Below are positions 35,257 through 44,834 of a stretch of DNA of 64,000 nt, piece after piece; position 1 is the first letter of the stretch; each line of letters opens with the position of its first letter. Below the pieces are notes generated by a model. It did no database searches and was not told the origin of the DNA. It saw only the letters and a program-made list of their open reading frames with translations. The stretch comes from Tidjanibacter massiliensis. GTDB taxonomy: Bacteria; Bacteroidota; Bacteroidia; Bacteroidales; Rikenellaceae. Both the position numbers and the translations under genes were made by a program. Where the stretch lies: the NCBI RefSeq assembly GCF_900104605.1, contig NZ_LT629960.1, positions 124,001 through 188,000 on the forward strand, in the 5' to 3' direction.

Positions 35257-36568
35257 CCTTTATAAGCTCCATCAGAAGTATGTTGTCGTCCGACGTGTCT
35301 ATCTTTCTGTCGATTTCATCCATGATGCCGGAGATTTCGCGCAGATAGCGGTTGCCGCACAAGTCGCGTACCGCGGAACCGGCCCGTTCGACCGCCCGCA
35401 CGGCTTCGTGCAGTGTGAGGGTGTGTATGTCGCGTGCCGGAACGTATATCTTCGTCTTCTGGCTTTTGTCCGAGGATATGGGGAGTATCATCCCCGCCTC
35501 GTCGAGCGTATAGTTGATGTCCCTCACCAGTCGGACGGGAAGTTTCAGCTCCCGCGCTATCGCCTCGGAGGAGATGCCTCCTTCGCCGCGCATGAAACTC
35601 CGTATGATGACCGTGAGGGAGGCGAGCATCACTTTGCGTCGGTTGTCGTAGCTGACACTCGCGGCGTCCTGTTCCTGCACGAAACTCTCCACGTTCTGGT
35701 AGGAGAACGAGAGTTCGGCTCCGAAGAGGACGATTTGCCAGCTTGCCTGTATCCAGAACAGAAACAGGGGGACTGCGGCAAAGCTGCCGTAGATGATGTT
35801 GTAGGACGATACGCCGCTCTGCAGCGTGACATATACGAGTTGGAATACGGAGAAGGCAATCGCGGCGATGAGGGCCGCCATCGCCGCGTGGCGGAAGCGC
35901 ACTTTGGTGTTCGGAATGATTTTGTAGGCGCCTGCGAAGAGGAGCCACAGCACTGCGAACGAACCGATGGCGTAGAGTACGCTGTACGGAATGGAGGCGT
36001 AGTTGGCGATGAGTGTCCGGATGTAGGAGAGTACCAGCGCGAGCATGACGGCCAGCAGCGGCATGACGAATATCACTGCGGCATAGGTGCTCGCACGTCT
36101 TGTCAGGCTGCGTGGCTTCTGGACCTCCCATATCGTGTTGAATGCGTTTTCGACGTTGCCGAAGACACGGATTGCCGCCCATACGAGTACGACGAGTCCG
36201 CTCGCGGCGACGAGTCCGCCGCTCGTGCGCACGAGTACGTTGTTGGCGAAGTTGAGGATGTATCTTATCAGTGCGCTGTTCTCCGAGAATCTTTCGAAAA
36301 GGTAGTTCTCAAGGGCTGTTTCCAGTCCGAATCCCTTGATGATGCCGAATGCCAGCGCGAGCATCGGAACGAGCGACATGAGCGTGAAAAAGGTGAGCGC
36401 CGCCGAGCGGACGACCGTATTGTGATGCTGTACACCCTGCGCGGTGTAGAGGATGAGGCGGGCCTGACGGACGAACCACCACTCTTTGCGGGAGGAGAAG
36501 TCGGCTTCCGTCTTCTCCCAGACGTCGTGTCCGACGAATTTCTTGGCTTTTTTGAAAAACGATTTCAT
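35228..36568 (-). CDS. YihY/BrkB family inner-membrane protein
   Basis: A 446-residue protein. Residues about 1-300 form the YihY domain with six membrane helices (AALTFFTLMSLVPMLALAFGII; GLVAASGLVVLVWAAIRVFGNVE; AVIFVMPLLAVMLALVLSY; IIYGSFAAVPLFLFWIQASWQIVLFGAELS). The family was once called ribonuclease BN in error and its function is unresolved. A C-terminal soluble region (from about 330) looks like a winged-helix domain (ISSEAIARELKLPVRLVRDINYTLDEAGMI), a common Bacteroidota addition. It heads the YihY-DUF2520-kdsC operon. Confidence 0.87.
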   Translation of the reverse strand: MKSFFKKAKKFVGHDVWEKTEADFSSRKEWWFVRQARLILYTAQGVQHHNTVVRSAALTFFTLMSLVPMLALAFGIIKGFGLETALENYLFERFSENSALIRYILNFANNVLVRTSGGLVAASGLVVLVWAAIRVFGNVENAFNTIWEVQKPRSLTRRASTYAAVIFVMPLLAVMLALVLSYIRTLIANYASIPYSVLYAIGSFAVLWLLFAGAYKIIPNTKVRFRHAAMAALIAAIAFSVFQLVYVTLQSGVSSYNIIYGSFAAVPLFLFWIQASWQIVLFGAELSFSYQNVESFVQEQDAASVSYDNRRKVMLASLTVIIRSFMRGEGGISSEAIARELKLPVRLVRDINYTLDEAGMILPISSDKSQKTKIYVPARDIHTLTLHEAVRAVERAGSAVRDLCGNRYLREISGIMDEIDRKIDTSDDNILLMELIKDGDNDNRER

Positions 36569-36623
36569 CCTTAGTCCGGTTTTTATGGCGCTTCGTACCG
36601 CAGGGCCGCCGCCCGTTGTGCCG

Positions 36624-37817
36624 TTACAAAATTACCTCTTTTAATTCGATAACCCAAAGCGTCGGCCCGACGGCGGTGAAGGCGAGCCGAACGCTGCCCC
36701 CTTCGCGGATGCCGAGCCTGCGGGCGAGTTCCGGAGCGGCGAGGGGAAAACCGTGCGTGTAAAGGTCGGCGGAACGGATACCCCGCCGACGCAGTTCCCG
36801 TTTCAGGCACGACGGGTCGAACCGTTCCATCCGTTCGACCTCAAAAACTTTGCCGGGTATTGCCCCTGCGGGCAGCGTATTCGTAAAAAGGTAGCTGTCG
36901 CCCGGTACGGCGAATGCCTGCGGCATCTCTTCGGCTGCATACCGGGCCGTCAGCCGCGCCTTGCGCAGTGCGGCATCGGGGATGACCGTGTAGCGGTAGG
37001 GCGGTGCGAATCCGGCGGTCGTGGCGGATGCGGATACCGGGTAGGGATAGCTCCAGCGTCCCCGCCCGGCGATGGCGGCGCCGAGGCTGCCTTCCGTATC
37101 GGTGTCGCTCATTTCGACGGTAACTTCCTTGCATTCGCCTCCGAGCGAGAAGACTTCCACATTACACCCTGTTCCGAAGAGACGGAAACATTCGGCCACG
37201 TCGAAAAGCGGCGAAAGTTTGACGGCTGTCCGTTTGGAAAGTTGCTTCAGCAGAGGCAGCAGTTGCAGGATGTCCGGACTGCAATCTTCCGGTAGTACCA
37301 GTTTGCGCCCTGCGGCGGAGCGGCGGTCGGGGTCGGCGTATATCAGGTCGGCCCTGCCGTCTGCTGCGGCGAATTTGTTCAGGAACTCTTCAGCCGCGGT
37401 GCAGACCACGGTGATGTTGTCCGCTCCCAGGCGGCGGAAGTTGATTTCCGCCGCCCTGGCGAGTGCGGCGTCCCGTTCTACGGCGATGACGCGGGCGAAA
37501 CGGCGGGAGAGGTGGAAAGAGTCCACGCCCAGTCCGCAGGTGAGGTCGATGCACACATCGCCCCTCCAGCTCTTGCGGGTCGCGGCGGCTTCGCTGCTCG
37601 ACTGCTCGAAGGCCAGAGGCGGGAGGATGGCCCGTGCTTCGTAATAGGAGGGCAGTTTGCGGCGGGCCCGCTGGAGATATTTTACTTGTGTGGCGACCAG
37701 TCCGGCATGTGCGATGCGTTTGTCGAGTGCCACGGCATTCGGGTCGCGGCCGATATTCTCTTCCGTGAGCTGTCGCAGCAGCGGCGTATCGAGCAGCAGT
37801 ATGTCTTCGGTTGTCAT
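36624..37817 (-). CDS. THUMP-like domain class I SAM methyltransferase
   Basis: A 397-residue protein. Residues about 85-200 carry an S-adenosylmethionine-binding Rossmann fold (VCIDLTCGLGVDSFHLSR; VIAVERDAALARAAEIN; DLIYADPDRR). This is followed by LPEDCSPDILQLL and a C-terminal THUMP-like domain (RYTVIPDAALRKARL and on) rich in conserved Arg. The DPDRR motif and overall order match a Bacteroidota family of predicted RNA methyltransferases; the target is not known. The start at 37817 (MTTEDILLL) overlaps the comEC stop by 4 bp (TGA/ATG overlap), so the two are coupled. A TAATTTTGT sequence at its own stop codon might be the promoter of the downstream YihY gene. Confidence 0.8.
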   Translation of the reverse strand: MTTEDILLLDTPLLRQLTEENIGRDPNAVALDKRIAHAGLVATQVKYLQRARRKLPSYYEARAILPPLAFEQSSSEAAATRKSWRGDVCIDLTCGLGVDSFHLSRRFARVIAVERDAALARAAEINFRRLGADNITVVCTAAEEFLNKFAAADGRADLIYADPDRRSAAGRKLVLPEDCSPDILQLLPLLKQLSKRTAVKLSPLFDVAECFRLFGTGCNVEVFSLGGECKEVTVEMSDTDTEGSLGAAIAGRGRWSYPYPVSASATTAGFAPPYRYTVIPDAALRKARLTARYAAEEMPQAFAVPGDSYLFTNTLPAGAIPGKVFEVERMERFDPSCLKRELRRRGIRSADLYTHGFPLAAPELARRLGIREGGSVRLAFTAVGPTLWVIELKEVIL

Positions 37818-39337
37818 ATCGTTTCTGAAAGGGAAGGTTCGTTGTGTTTTGTCTTTCGTCCCCGCAGCAGGAGGCAGGCGGCAAGTACCGCGGCATAAAG
37901 CGCTATCACCTGCCACGCTTCCAGCCGCAGCGGGAACGAGGCCCAGCTCTTTTCCGCGGCGAGGCCGACTACAGCGTTCTGCAATCCGGCTGCGGCGCCT
38001 ATGGCCGCGGAGAAGGGGCCTTGCAGCAGGGGCAAGGGAGCAATTATCCAGAGCAGGGAGAGGAGGACGGTCGCGTTGGCCGTCAGAATGAGCAGCGGGT
38101 TGAGAATGATGCCGATGAGCGGAATGCGTCCGAAGTAGTACGATACGAGCGGGGCGGTGGCGAGCGAGGCGGCGAGCCCTACCATGAAGATTGCCCAGAA
38201 GGCGTTGAGCGCCTTGATGCGGCTATGTACGAGGCCGTACAGCGGCCGGTAGAAGAGAAAGATGCCGGCGACGGCCGTGAAGGAGAGCTGGAAACTGATG
38301 TCGTAGAGATAATTGGGGTTGACGAGCAGCATGACGGTTGCGGTGGCGAGCAGGATGTTGGCGCTGTTGCCTGTCCGTGATGCGGCGAGTGCGAGCTGGG
38401 CTCCGGTGAACATCATGGCTGCCCGGACTGCCGATGGCGGAAGTCCGGTAAGTGCCGTATAGAGCCATATTGCCGTGATGGCCGCGGCATTTTTGATGAT
38501 GTGACCGTAGCGAAAGGCGGGCAGCAGCCACAGCAGGAGGTTCACCAGCATGGCGACGATACCCACGTGGAGACCCGATACGGCGAGCAGGTGCGATGCA
38601 CCGGTGGTGCCGTAATCGTCGCGTACTCCGGCCGGCAGGCCGCCGCGGTAACCGATGCTCATGGCCGCGGCTGTACCGTACGCTGCGGGTGGCAGGCCGA
38701 GGCGCGAGAGTCTTTCGGCTGCGCCAGCCTGCATCCGGGCAGCGCAGTAGCGCGGGGTGAGGTGCCGGCCCGGCAGGGAGAGGAGTTTCTGTCTCCCGTC
38801 TATCCAGACGGACTGGCTGTATCCGCGCCGTTGCATCAGGCGGGCGTACCATGCGTAGTCTGCACTGCCGAGCTCGCCGGCGTACCCCGTGGCGATGAGG
38901 CGCTCTCCGGGTCGGATGCGGAAGGAGGTATCGAAACGGGCCACCGCCTTTTCTCCGGAGAAATGCCAGGCGGTGTCGCCGCCTGCGAAAGCGCGGTAAC
39001 GGTCGATGCGGACGGTCGTTTTCGTCCAGCGTCCGGCTGCTTCGGGGGTGTCGGTTACGGCCATGGTCATTACCAGCCGCTGGCCGTGCGGCATCACCGT
39101 CCGTGGTTGGGTGGCCAATGTCACGGCTGCGGCCGAAAGAAAGATGGCTGTATAGGTCAGCAGTGATGCGGCGGCAGGCCTCCGTCCGGTCAGGACGGCA
39201 GCGGCGAGTGCCACTCCGGCGGCAGTGGCGACCGGCCAGACGGGGAACCGTACGGCATTCGCCGCGACGATGCCGGCAACGACCGCCGGCAGGATGCGGG
39301 CGAACGGTACCGGTCGTATGTGGGATGCGTTTTTCAT
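37814..39337 (-). CDS. comEC: ComEC/Rec2 family competence membrane protein
   Basis: A 507-residue polytopic membrane protein of the ComEC family, which forms the DNA uptake channel in competent bacteria. It has an N-terminal DUF4131 segment with three helices, then the OB-fold-like periplasmic region, then the Competence domain (SHLLAVSGLHVGIVAMLVNLLLW; LPPSAVRAAMMFTGAQLA; LLVNPNYLYDISFQLSFTAVAGI). The C-terminal metallo-beta-lactamase nuclease domain of long ComEC proteins is absent, as in many Bacteroidota. The start at 39337 (MKNASHIRPV) is preferred; the open frame upstream is Pro-rich and non-conserved. Confidence 0.88.
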   Translation of the reverse strand: MKNASHIRPVPFARILPAVVAGIVAANAVRFPVWPVATAAGVALAAAVLTGRRPAAASLLTYTAIFLSAAAVTLATQPRTVMPHGQRLVMTMAVTDTPEAAGRWTKTTVRIDRYRAFAGGDTAWHFSGEKAVARFDTSFRIRPGERLIATGYAGELGSADYAWYARLMQRRGYSQSVWIDGRQKLLSLPGRHLTPRYCAARMQAGAAERLSRLGLPPAAYGTAAAMSIGYRGGLPAGVRDDYGTTGASHLLAVSGLHVGIVAMLVNLLLWLLPAFRYGHIIKNAAAITAIWLYTALTGLPPSAVRAAMMFTGAQLALAASRTGNSANILLATATVMLLVNPNYLYDISFQLSFTAVAGIFLFYRPLYGLVHSRIKALNAFWAIFMVGLAASLATAPLVSYYFGRIPLIGIILNPLLILTANATVLLSLLWIIAPLPLLQGPFSAAIGAAAGLQNAVVGLAAEKSWASFPLRLEAWQVIALYAAVLAACLLLRGRKTKHNEPSLSETI

Positions 39338-39401
39338 GGCGGCGGGTGGGTTCCGGGGGCGCTGTGGCGCTTGTTCCGGAGGGAGGGGCGGGGTTCGGTC
39401 A

Positions 39402-40937
39402 CTACCGGCCCCAGCCGGCCCGGTCGAGACTCCGGTAGTTGATGGCTTCGGCAATGTGTTCGGGCCGGATGTCGGGCGATGCGGCCAGGTCGGCGATGGT
39501 ACGCGCCACTTTCACGATGCGGTCGTAGGCGCGGGCCGAAAGGTCGAGCCGTTCCATCGCACGGCCGAGCATGGCGCTGCATGCCGCGTCGAGGCGGCAG
39601 AACTCACGGAGCATGGCCGGATTCATCATGGCGTTGGTATGGATGCCGTTCGTCCCGGCGAAACGTGCGGCCTGCCGTGCCCGCGCTGCGACCACCCGTT
39701 CGCGTATCGCGGCGCTCTTTTCGGCCGGTGCCGTGCCGGAGATTTCGTCCAGCGCGACGGGGGTGACCTCCACATGCAGGTCGATGCGGTCGAGCAGGGG
39801 ACCCGAAATGCGGTTGATGTAGCGCGATACCGAGGCGGCGCTGCATACGCACTCCTTGGTCGGGTGGTTGTAGTAGCCGCACGGACAGGGATTCATGGCT
39901 GCCACGAGCATGAAGTTGGCGGGATATTCGATGGTGTACTTCGCGCGGGCGACCGTCACTTTCTTCTCCTCCAGCGGCTGCCGTAGCACTTCGAGCATGT
40001 TGCGGCCGAATTCGGGCAGTTCGTCGAGAAAGAGGATGCCGTTGTGGGCGAGGGAGATTTCGCCCGGCTGGGGATTGGTGCCCCCGCCGATAAGAGCTAC
40101 CTGCGAGGCGAGATGGTGCGGAGCGCGGAAAGGGCGGTGCGTCATGAGGCCCCGTGTGCTTCCCGGCTTTCCGGCTATGGAGTGTATCTTGGTGGTCTCG
40201 AGCGATTCGGCGGTCGTCATGGGCGGCATGATGGTGGGCATGCGCCGGGCGAGCATCGTCTTTCCCGACCCGGGCGAACCTATCATGATGACGTTGTGGC
40301 CTCCGGCAGCGGCCACTTCGAGGGCACGCTTGACGTGGGCCTGTCCTTTGACGTCGGCGAAGTCCTCTTCGTAAGGCGACTCTGCTCCGTCGCCTCCCGT
40401 CGTTTCGTGGACGTAGGGTGGGACGGCTGCGTCGCCGTTCAGAAAATCGACCACCTCCTTCAGGGAACCGGCGGCTATCGTTTCCAATCCTTCGGCCACG
40501 GCTGCTTCGGCGGCGTTCTCCCGTGGTAGGATGAATCCCCTGAAACCGTTCCGGCGGGCATTGACCGCAATGGGAAGGGCTCCGCGGATGGGTTTTACCG
40601 TTCCGTCGAGCGAGAGTTCCCCCATGATGATGTAGCTGCCGAGCCGGTCGGGGGCTACCTGTCCCGCTGCGGCGAGAATGGCTACGGCAATGGTCAGGTC
40701 GAGCGAAGAGCCCTCCTTGCGGACGTCTGCCGGTGCGAGGTTTACGACCACCTTCTTGCCGGGCATCTTCAGTCCGCTGTTGTCGAAAGCCGAACGGATG
40801 CGCTCCTGGCTTTCGCGCACGGCGTTATCGGGCAGCCCGACCAGAAACATGCCCAGACCGGGGGTGATGTTGACCTCCACCTCCACCGTCATGGCCTCTA
40901 TTCCGACGAGGGCGCTTGCGTAACATTTCGTGAACAT
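39402..40937 (-). CDS. YifB/ComM family Mg chelatase-like AAA ATPase
   Basis: A 511-residue protein. An N-terminal ribosomal S5-fold/Lon-like domain (ASALVGIEAMTVEVEVNITPGLGMFLVGLPD) is followed by a Mg-chelatase-like AAA+ core. Walker A is GSPGSGKTMLARR and Walker B is GILFLDELPEF. The MNPCPCGYYNHPTKEC motif and C-terminal helicase-sensor region (RMAGRA-like AYDRIVKVARTIADL) complete it. ComM, the characterised relative, is a helicase promoting branch migration during transformation. Its position next to comEC supports a link to DNA uptake, though that is inference. The start at 40937 (MFTKCYASA) is the family start. Confidence 0.93.
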   Translation of the reverse strand: MFTKCYASALVGIEAMTVEVEVNITPGLGMFLVGLPDNAVRESQERIRSAFDNSGLKMPGKKVVVNLAPADVRKEGSSLDLTIAVAILAAAGQVAPDRLGSYIIMGELSLDGTVKPIRGALPIAVNARRNGFRGFILPRENAAEAAVAEGLETIAAGSLKEVVDFLNGDAAVPPYVHETTGGDGAESPYEEDFADVKGQAHVKRALEVAAAGGHNVIMIGSPGSGKTMLARRMPTIMPPMTTAESLETTKIHSIAGKPGSTRGLMTHRPFRAPHHLASQVALIGGGTNPQPGEISLAHNGILFLDELPEFGRNMLEVLRQPLEEKKVTVARAKYTIEYPANFMLVAAMNPCPCGYYNHPTKECVCSAASVSRYINRISGPLLDRIDLHVEVTPVALDEISGTAPAEKSAAIRERVVAARARQAARFAGTNGIHTNAMMNPAMLREFCRLDAACSAMLGRAMERLDLSARAYDRIVKVARTIADLAASPDIRPEHIAEAINYRSLDRAGWGR

Positions 40938-41054
40938 GGCGTAGCTTTGTTGCGTTTGGTTCGGGAACGGGGTTTCGGTCCGTCGTTCTTCGGAGCGGGG
41001 CTGGGGCAACGGATGGGCTGCCGGACAGGTGCCGTTCCGGAGGGCGTACCCGCA

Positions 41055-42599
41055 TCAGAAGGGGCTCTCCTCGTCGAACGTCCGCATGGGGCGTCCGAAC
41101 GAGCCGCCTCCGTTCAGGTCGCTGTCGAACTCTGCGGCTCCGGCTCCGGAGAGCGAACCGTAATCGTCGTCGTTCATACTGCTCTCTATCATCGTCCCCG
41201 CTTCGTCATCGTAATCGAGGAAGCGGGCCTGCTCCTTGCGGAAGCGCAGTTTTACGGTATCCGTCGCGCCGTTACGGTGCTTGGCGAGGATGATTTCGGC
41301 CATACCCGCCGTCGGGTTACCGTCTTCGTCCTGTGTGAAGCCGAAGTATTCCGGACGGTGGATGAAGGCCACGATGTCGGCATCCTGCTCGATGGCCCCC
41401 GATTCGCGCAAGTCGGAGAGCTGCGGCCGTTTGAGGCCGGAGCGCGACTCGATGGAGCGGTTGAGCTGCGAGAGGGCGATGATGGGGATGTTGAGCTCCT
41501 TGGCGATGGATTTCAGACCGCGAGAAATGGAGGCCACCTCCTGTTCACGGTTGCCGCGGCTGTCGGCGTTGCCCGTCATGAGCTGCAGGTAGTCGATGAT
41601 GATTATCTGGATGTCGTGCTGTGCCTTGAGACGGCGGGCCTTCGAGCGGAGCTCGTAGATGGAGAGGGCCGGCGTATCGTCGATGAAAAGCGGAGCGGTG
41701 GGCAGGATGCGTGTCGTCTGTTCGAGGTGGCGCCACTGCTCGGCGGTCAGCTTGCCGCTCCGCACGTCGGCCGAGGAGAGCCCCGATTCGGCGACGATGA
41801 GGCGCATCATAAGCTGCACGGAACTCATTTCGAGCGAGAAGAAAGCCACGGGCTTTTCGTGGTCGATGGCCATGTTGCGGGCCATGGAGAGGACGAAGGC
41901 GGTCTTGCCCATCGAGGGACGGGCTGCGATGATGATGAGGTCGGAGGGCTGCCATCCCAGCGTGAGCTGGTCGAGGCGGGTGAAGCCGGTCGGGACGCCG
42001 TTCATCGTGCCGCCCTGTGCGTGCGCCTCCTCGATGGCCTTCATCGCCTTGTCGAAAACGAGACTGGCGCTCTGGATATCGCGCTTGATGTGTCCCTCCG
42101 AAACCTTGAAAATCTCCGCTTCGGCGTAGTCTATCAGGTCGGTCACGTCGGTACTCTCATCGTAGGAGCGGCGCTGTATCTCGGTCGAGGCGCGGATGAG
42201 TTCCCGCTGCACGTATTTCTGTGCGATGATGGTGGCGTGGAACTCGATGTTCATCGCCGAGGCCACCTTCTGCGTCAGCTGGGCGAGAAAAGGGGCGCCG
42301 CCCACCTCTTTCAGTTTTTTCTGCCGCTTGAGTTTCTCGGTGACTGTAAGCAGGTCCACCGGCTTGTTTTCCGAGCAGAGCTCTTCAATGGCGCGGTAGA
42401 TGATGCGGTGCGTGTCGAGATAGAATGCGTCGGCCGTCAGGAACTCCTGCACGGTGGTGATGCTGTCGCCTTCGAGCATGAGGGCGCCGAGCACGGCCTC
42501 CTCCAGCTCCACCGCCTGGGGCGGCAGGGTGGCGGCGCCTTCCGTGAGCGTGTCGTATGCCTGTCGGTTGTTTTGGTTGGGTGTATAGTTCTTAGCCAT
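41055..42599 (-). CDS. dnaB: Replicative DNA helicase DnaB
   Basis: The hexameric 5'-3' fork helicase. The 514-residue protein has the N-terminal DnaG-binding domain (QAVELEEAVLGALM, about residues 27-40) and the RecA-like core. Walker A is ARPSMGKTAF, then FFSLEMSSVQL, Walker B region IIIIDYLQLM, and the arginine-finger segment HRNGATDTVKLRF. The C-terminal tail is acidic and Gly/Ser-rich, ending DEESPF. There is no intein insertion. A -7-like box lies 22-30 bp before the start. Confidence 0.97.
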   Translation of the reverse strand: MAKNYTPNQNNRQAYDTLTEGAATLPPQAVELEEAVLGALMLEGDSITTVQEFLTADAFYLDTHRIIYRAIEELCSENKPVDLLTVTEKLKRQKKLKEVGGAPFLAQLTQKVASAMNIEFHATIIAQKYVQRELIRASTEIQRRSYDESTDVTDLIDYAEAEIFKVSEGHIKRDIQSASLVFDKAMKAIEEAHAQGGTMNGVPTGFTRLDQLTLGWQPSDLIIIAARPSMGKTAFVLSMARNMAIDHEKPVAFFSLEMSSVQLMMRLIVAESGLSSADVRSGKLTAEQWRHLEQTTRILPTAPLFIDDTPALSIYELRSKARRLKAQHDIQIIIIDYLQLMTGNADSRGNREQEVASISRGLKSIAKELNIPIIALSQLNRSIESRSGLKRPQLSDLRESGAIEQDADIVAFIHRPEYFGFTQDEDGNPTAGMAEIILAKHRNGATDTVKLRFRKEQARFLDYDDEAGTMIESSMNDDDYGSLSGAGAAEFDSDLNGGGSFGRPMRTFDEESPF

Positions 42600-42620
42600 A
42601 AGTATCCCTCGGATTGGAGG

Positions 42621-42629
42621 GTAAAGATA
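42621..42629 (-). promoter_or_regulatory. -7-like box for dnaB
   Basis: The minus strand reads TATCTTTAC, one base from TAnnTTTG, just upstream of the dnaB ATG. Confidence 0.4.
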
Positions 42630-42817
42630 CGAAAAAAGGGCGTCTCTTTATTCCCCTGTTTGAATCCGGACCCTTTTTCGGGTTTCGGGAGGACGCAGCC
42701 CTGTTGCCGGTGGAACGGAGTGCCTTCCGAAGGATTCCGTCGCGGGGAGGCGGATGGCTGCGTTTCCGGCCCGGAGCAGTCTGCGGGAAACGGCTGCTGT
42801 GCGGTGGCCGGAGGGGG

Positions 42818-44821
42818 CTACCGGTTGCGGCCTTTCGGCTTTTTCCCTGCGGCTGCGGAGAACCTGTCCGGGCCGCCGTGTCCGGGCCGCCCGCTGTTGC
42901 GGTCGTTCCGGGCCGTGTCGTACTCCCCGAAGGCCCGGCGGATGGCCTGCGCCGTATCGCGCCCCTTGCCTGCGGGGTGCTCGTTTTGCCTGTCCGGTTT
43001 CGGAGCGGCAGGGCGGCTCGGGTGGCTTTGTCCGTGCTTGCCTCGGCGGGGGATGAGCTGGTCGCTGCGCAGGGTGCCGTCGGCATTGCGGAAGAAGTAG
43101 CTCTTTTGGCGGCGCTTTTCGTCCTGGCTTTTCGCCACGTAGAGGGGACGTCCCGTGTAGGGGTCGCTCTCCGTATAGAACATCACGGAACTGAGCGTCA
43201 TGGGGGTGGGAGTAAGGTCCTGTACCTGCTCCAGCCGGAAGTCGAGCGAGCGCGTGATTGCCGAGAGGCGTTCCATGTCGGCTTCGGTGCAGCCCGGATG
43301 GCTCGATATGAAATAGGGGATGAGCTGGTAGCGGAGCCCTTCGCGGCGGCAGATGTCGTTGAATTGTGCGTTCAGCTCGCGGAACAGTGCGAACGACGGC
43401 TTGCGCATCAGCTTCAGTACCTCGTCTTCGGTGTGCTCCGGGGCTACTTTCAGCCTGCCGGAGGTGTGGTTTACGACCACTTCGCGCAGGTAGGCCCCGC
43501 CGTCGCTGCGGTCGAACAGGTCGTAACGGATACCGCTGCCGATGAAGGCTTTCTTGACGCCCTTGATTTCCGTCGCCCGCCGGTAGAGCGCCAGCAGCCG
43601 GGCATGGCTGTTGTCGAGATTGGGGCAGGGTTTCGGGTGCAGGCAGGAGGGGCGCGTGCACCGGCTGCACAGCGATGTGTCGCGGCCTCCCATGCCGTAC
43701 ATGTTGGCCGAGGGGCCGCCGATGTCGGAGATATACCCTTTGAAGCCCTCCATGCGGGTGACCTTCTCGATTTCGGCCAGTACGGAACGTTCGCTGCGCG
43801 AGGAGATGAATTTGCCCTGATGGGCGGATATGGTGCAGAAGCTGCATCCGCCGAAACAGCCCCGGTGAATGTTCACGGAGTATTTAATCATCTCGTAGGC
43901 GGGGATGTCGCCCTTGCCGGTATAGCGTGGATGGGGCAGGCGCGTATAGGGGAGGTCGAAACTGCGGTCGATTTCGGCTTCCGTCAGTGCGGGGTAGGGC
44001 GGATTCACCACCACCGGTTTTCCGGCTGCATATTCCACGAGTATCTTCTCCTGTCGGAGGCGGTTGCTCTCGGTCTCGATGCGGACGAAATTCTCGGCGA
44101 AGGCCCGTTTGGAGGCGAGGCACTCCTCATAGGAGTGGAGCGTAAGCGTCGTTTCCGGTGCCAGACGGGCGACGTACCCTTCGTCGGCGAGGAAAGCCAC
44201 CTGCGGCAGCCGGCGCAGGAGTTTGGCATTGAAACCGTTTTTCATCGCCCGTGCCACGTCGATGATGGATTTGTCGCCCATGCCGTACATGAGCAGGTCG
44301 GCGCCGCTGTCGATGAGCAGGGATGGATGCAGCGAGTCGCTCCAGTAGTCGTAGTGCGTCAGGCGGCGGAGCGAGGCCTCGATGCCGCCGATGACTACGG
44401 GCGTATTCGGATAGAGCGACTTCAGTATGCGGGTATAGACCGTCACGGCGCGGTCGGGCCGAAATCCTGCTTTTCCTCCCGGTGTATAGGCATCGTCGCT
44501 CCGCAGCCGCAGGTTGGCCGTGTAGTGGTTCACCATGGAGTCCATGCTGCCGCCCGATACGCCGAAGAAGAGCCGCGGCTTGCCCAACTTGCGGAAATCG
44601 CGCAGGTCGTCGCGCCAGTTGGGCTGCGGTACGATGGCCACGCGGTAGCCTTCGGCCTGCAACAGTCGGCCTATTACGGCTGCACCGAATGCGGGATGGT
44701 CTACGTAGGCGTCGCCTGAGAAGAGAATGATGTCCAGATAGTCCCAGCCGAGCGCTTCGACCTCTTTGACGGTAGTGGGCAGCCACTCCGCTGCGGAGTG
44801 TGTGATGGGGGGGCGGGTCAT
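42818..44821 (-). CDS. ygiQ: YgiQ family radical SAM protein
   Basis: A 667-residue radical S-adenosylmethionine protein of the YgiQ family, which is widespread but uncharacterised. The N-terminal domain has DIILFSGDAYVDHPAFG and the B12-binding-like region. The radical SAM CxxxCxxC cluster motif is CFGGCSFC in HRGCFGGCSFCTI, preceded by SVNIHRGC. A second Cys-rich segment (SLCSRCTRPSCLHPKPCPN) is typical of the family. The C-terminus is Pro/Lys-rich and low complexity (about the last 80 residues). The start at 44821 (MTRPPITHSA) is 13 bp after the queA stop, so the two are likely cotranscribed. Confidence 0.92.
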   Translation of the reverse strand: MTRPPITHSAAEWLPTTVKEVEALGWDYLDIILFSGDAYVDHPAFGAAVIGRLLQAEGYRVAIVPQPNWRDDLRDFRKLGKPRLFFGVSGGSMDSMVNHYTANLRLRSDDAYTPGGKAGFRPDRAVTVYTRILKSLYPNTPVVIGGIEASLRRLTHYDYWSDSLHPSLLIDSGADLLMYGMGDKSIIDVARAMKNGFNAKLLRRLPQVAFLADEGYVARLAPETTLTLHSYEECLASKRAFAENFVRIETESNRLRQEKILVEYAAGKPVVVNPPYPALTEAEIDRSFDLPYTRLPHPRYTGKGDIPAYEMIKYSVNIHRGCFGGCSFCTISAHQGKFISSRSERSVLAEIEKVTRMEGFKGYISDIGGPSANMYGMGGRDTSLCSRCTRPSCLHPKPCPNLDNSHARLLALYRRATEIKGVKKAFIGSGIRYDLFDRSDGGAYLREVVVNHTSGRLKVAPEHTEDEVLKLMRKPSFALFRELNAQFNDICRREGLRYQLIPYFISSHPGCTEADMERLSAITRSLDFRLEQVQDLTPTPMTLSSVMFYTESDPYTGRPLYVAKSQDEKRRQKSYFFRNADGTLRSDQLIPRRGKHGQSHPSRPAAPKPDRQNEHPAGKGRDTAQAIRRAFGEYDTARNDRNSGRPGHGGPDRFSAAAGKKPKGRNR

Positions 44822-44834
44822 GTCTCGGGAAGGT

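Noticed and set aside
40947-43100. A 717-residue plus-strand open frame
   Set aside because: Antisense to dnaB and the end of ygiQ; both have full motif sets on the minus strand.
42614-44719. A 701-residue plus-strand open frame
   Set aside because: Antisense to ygiQ, a shadow frame.
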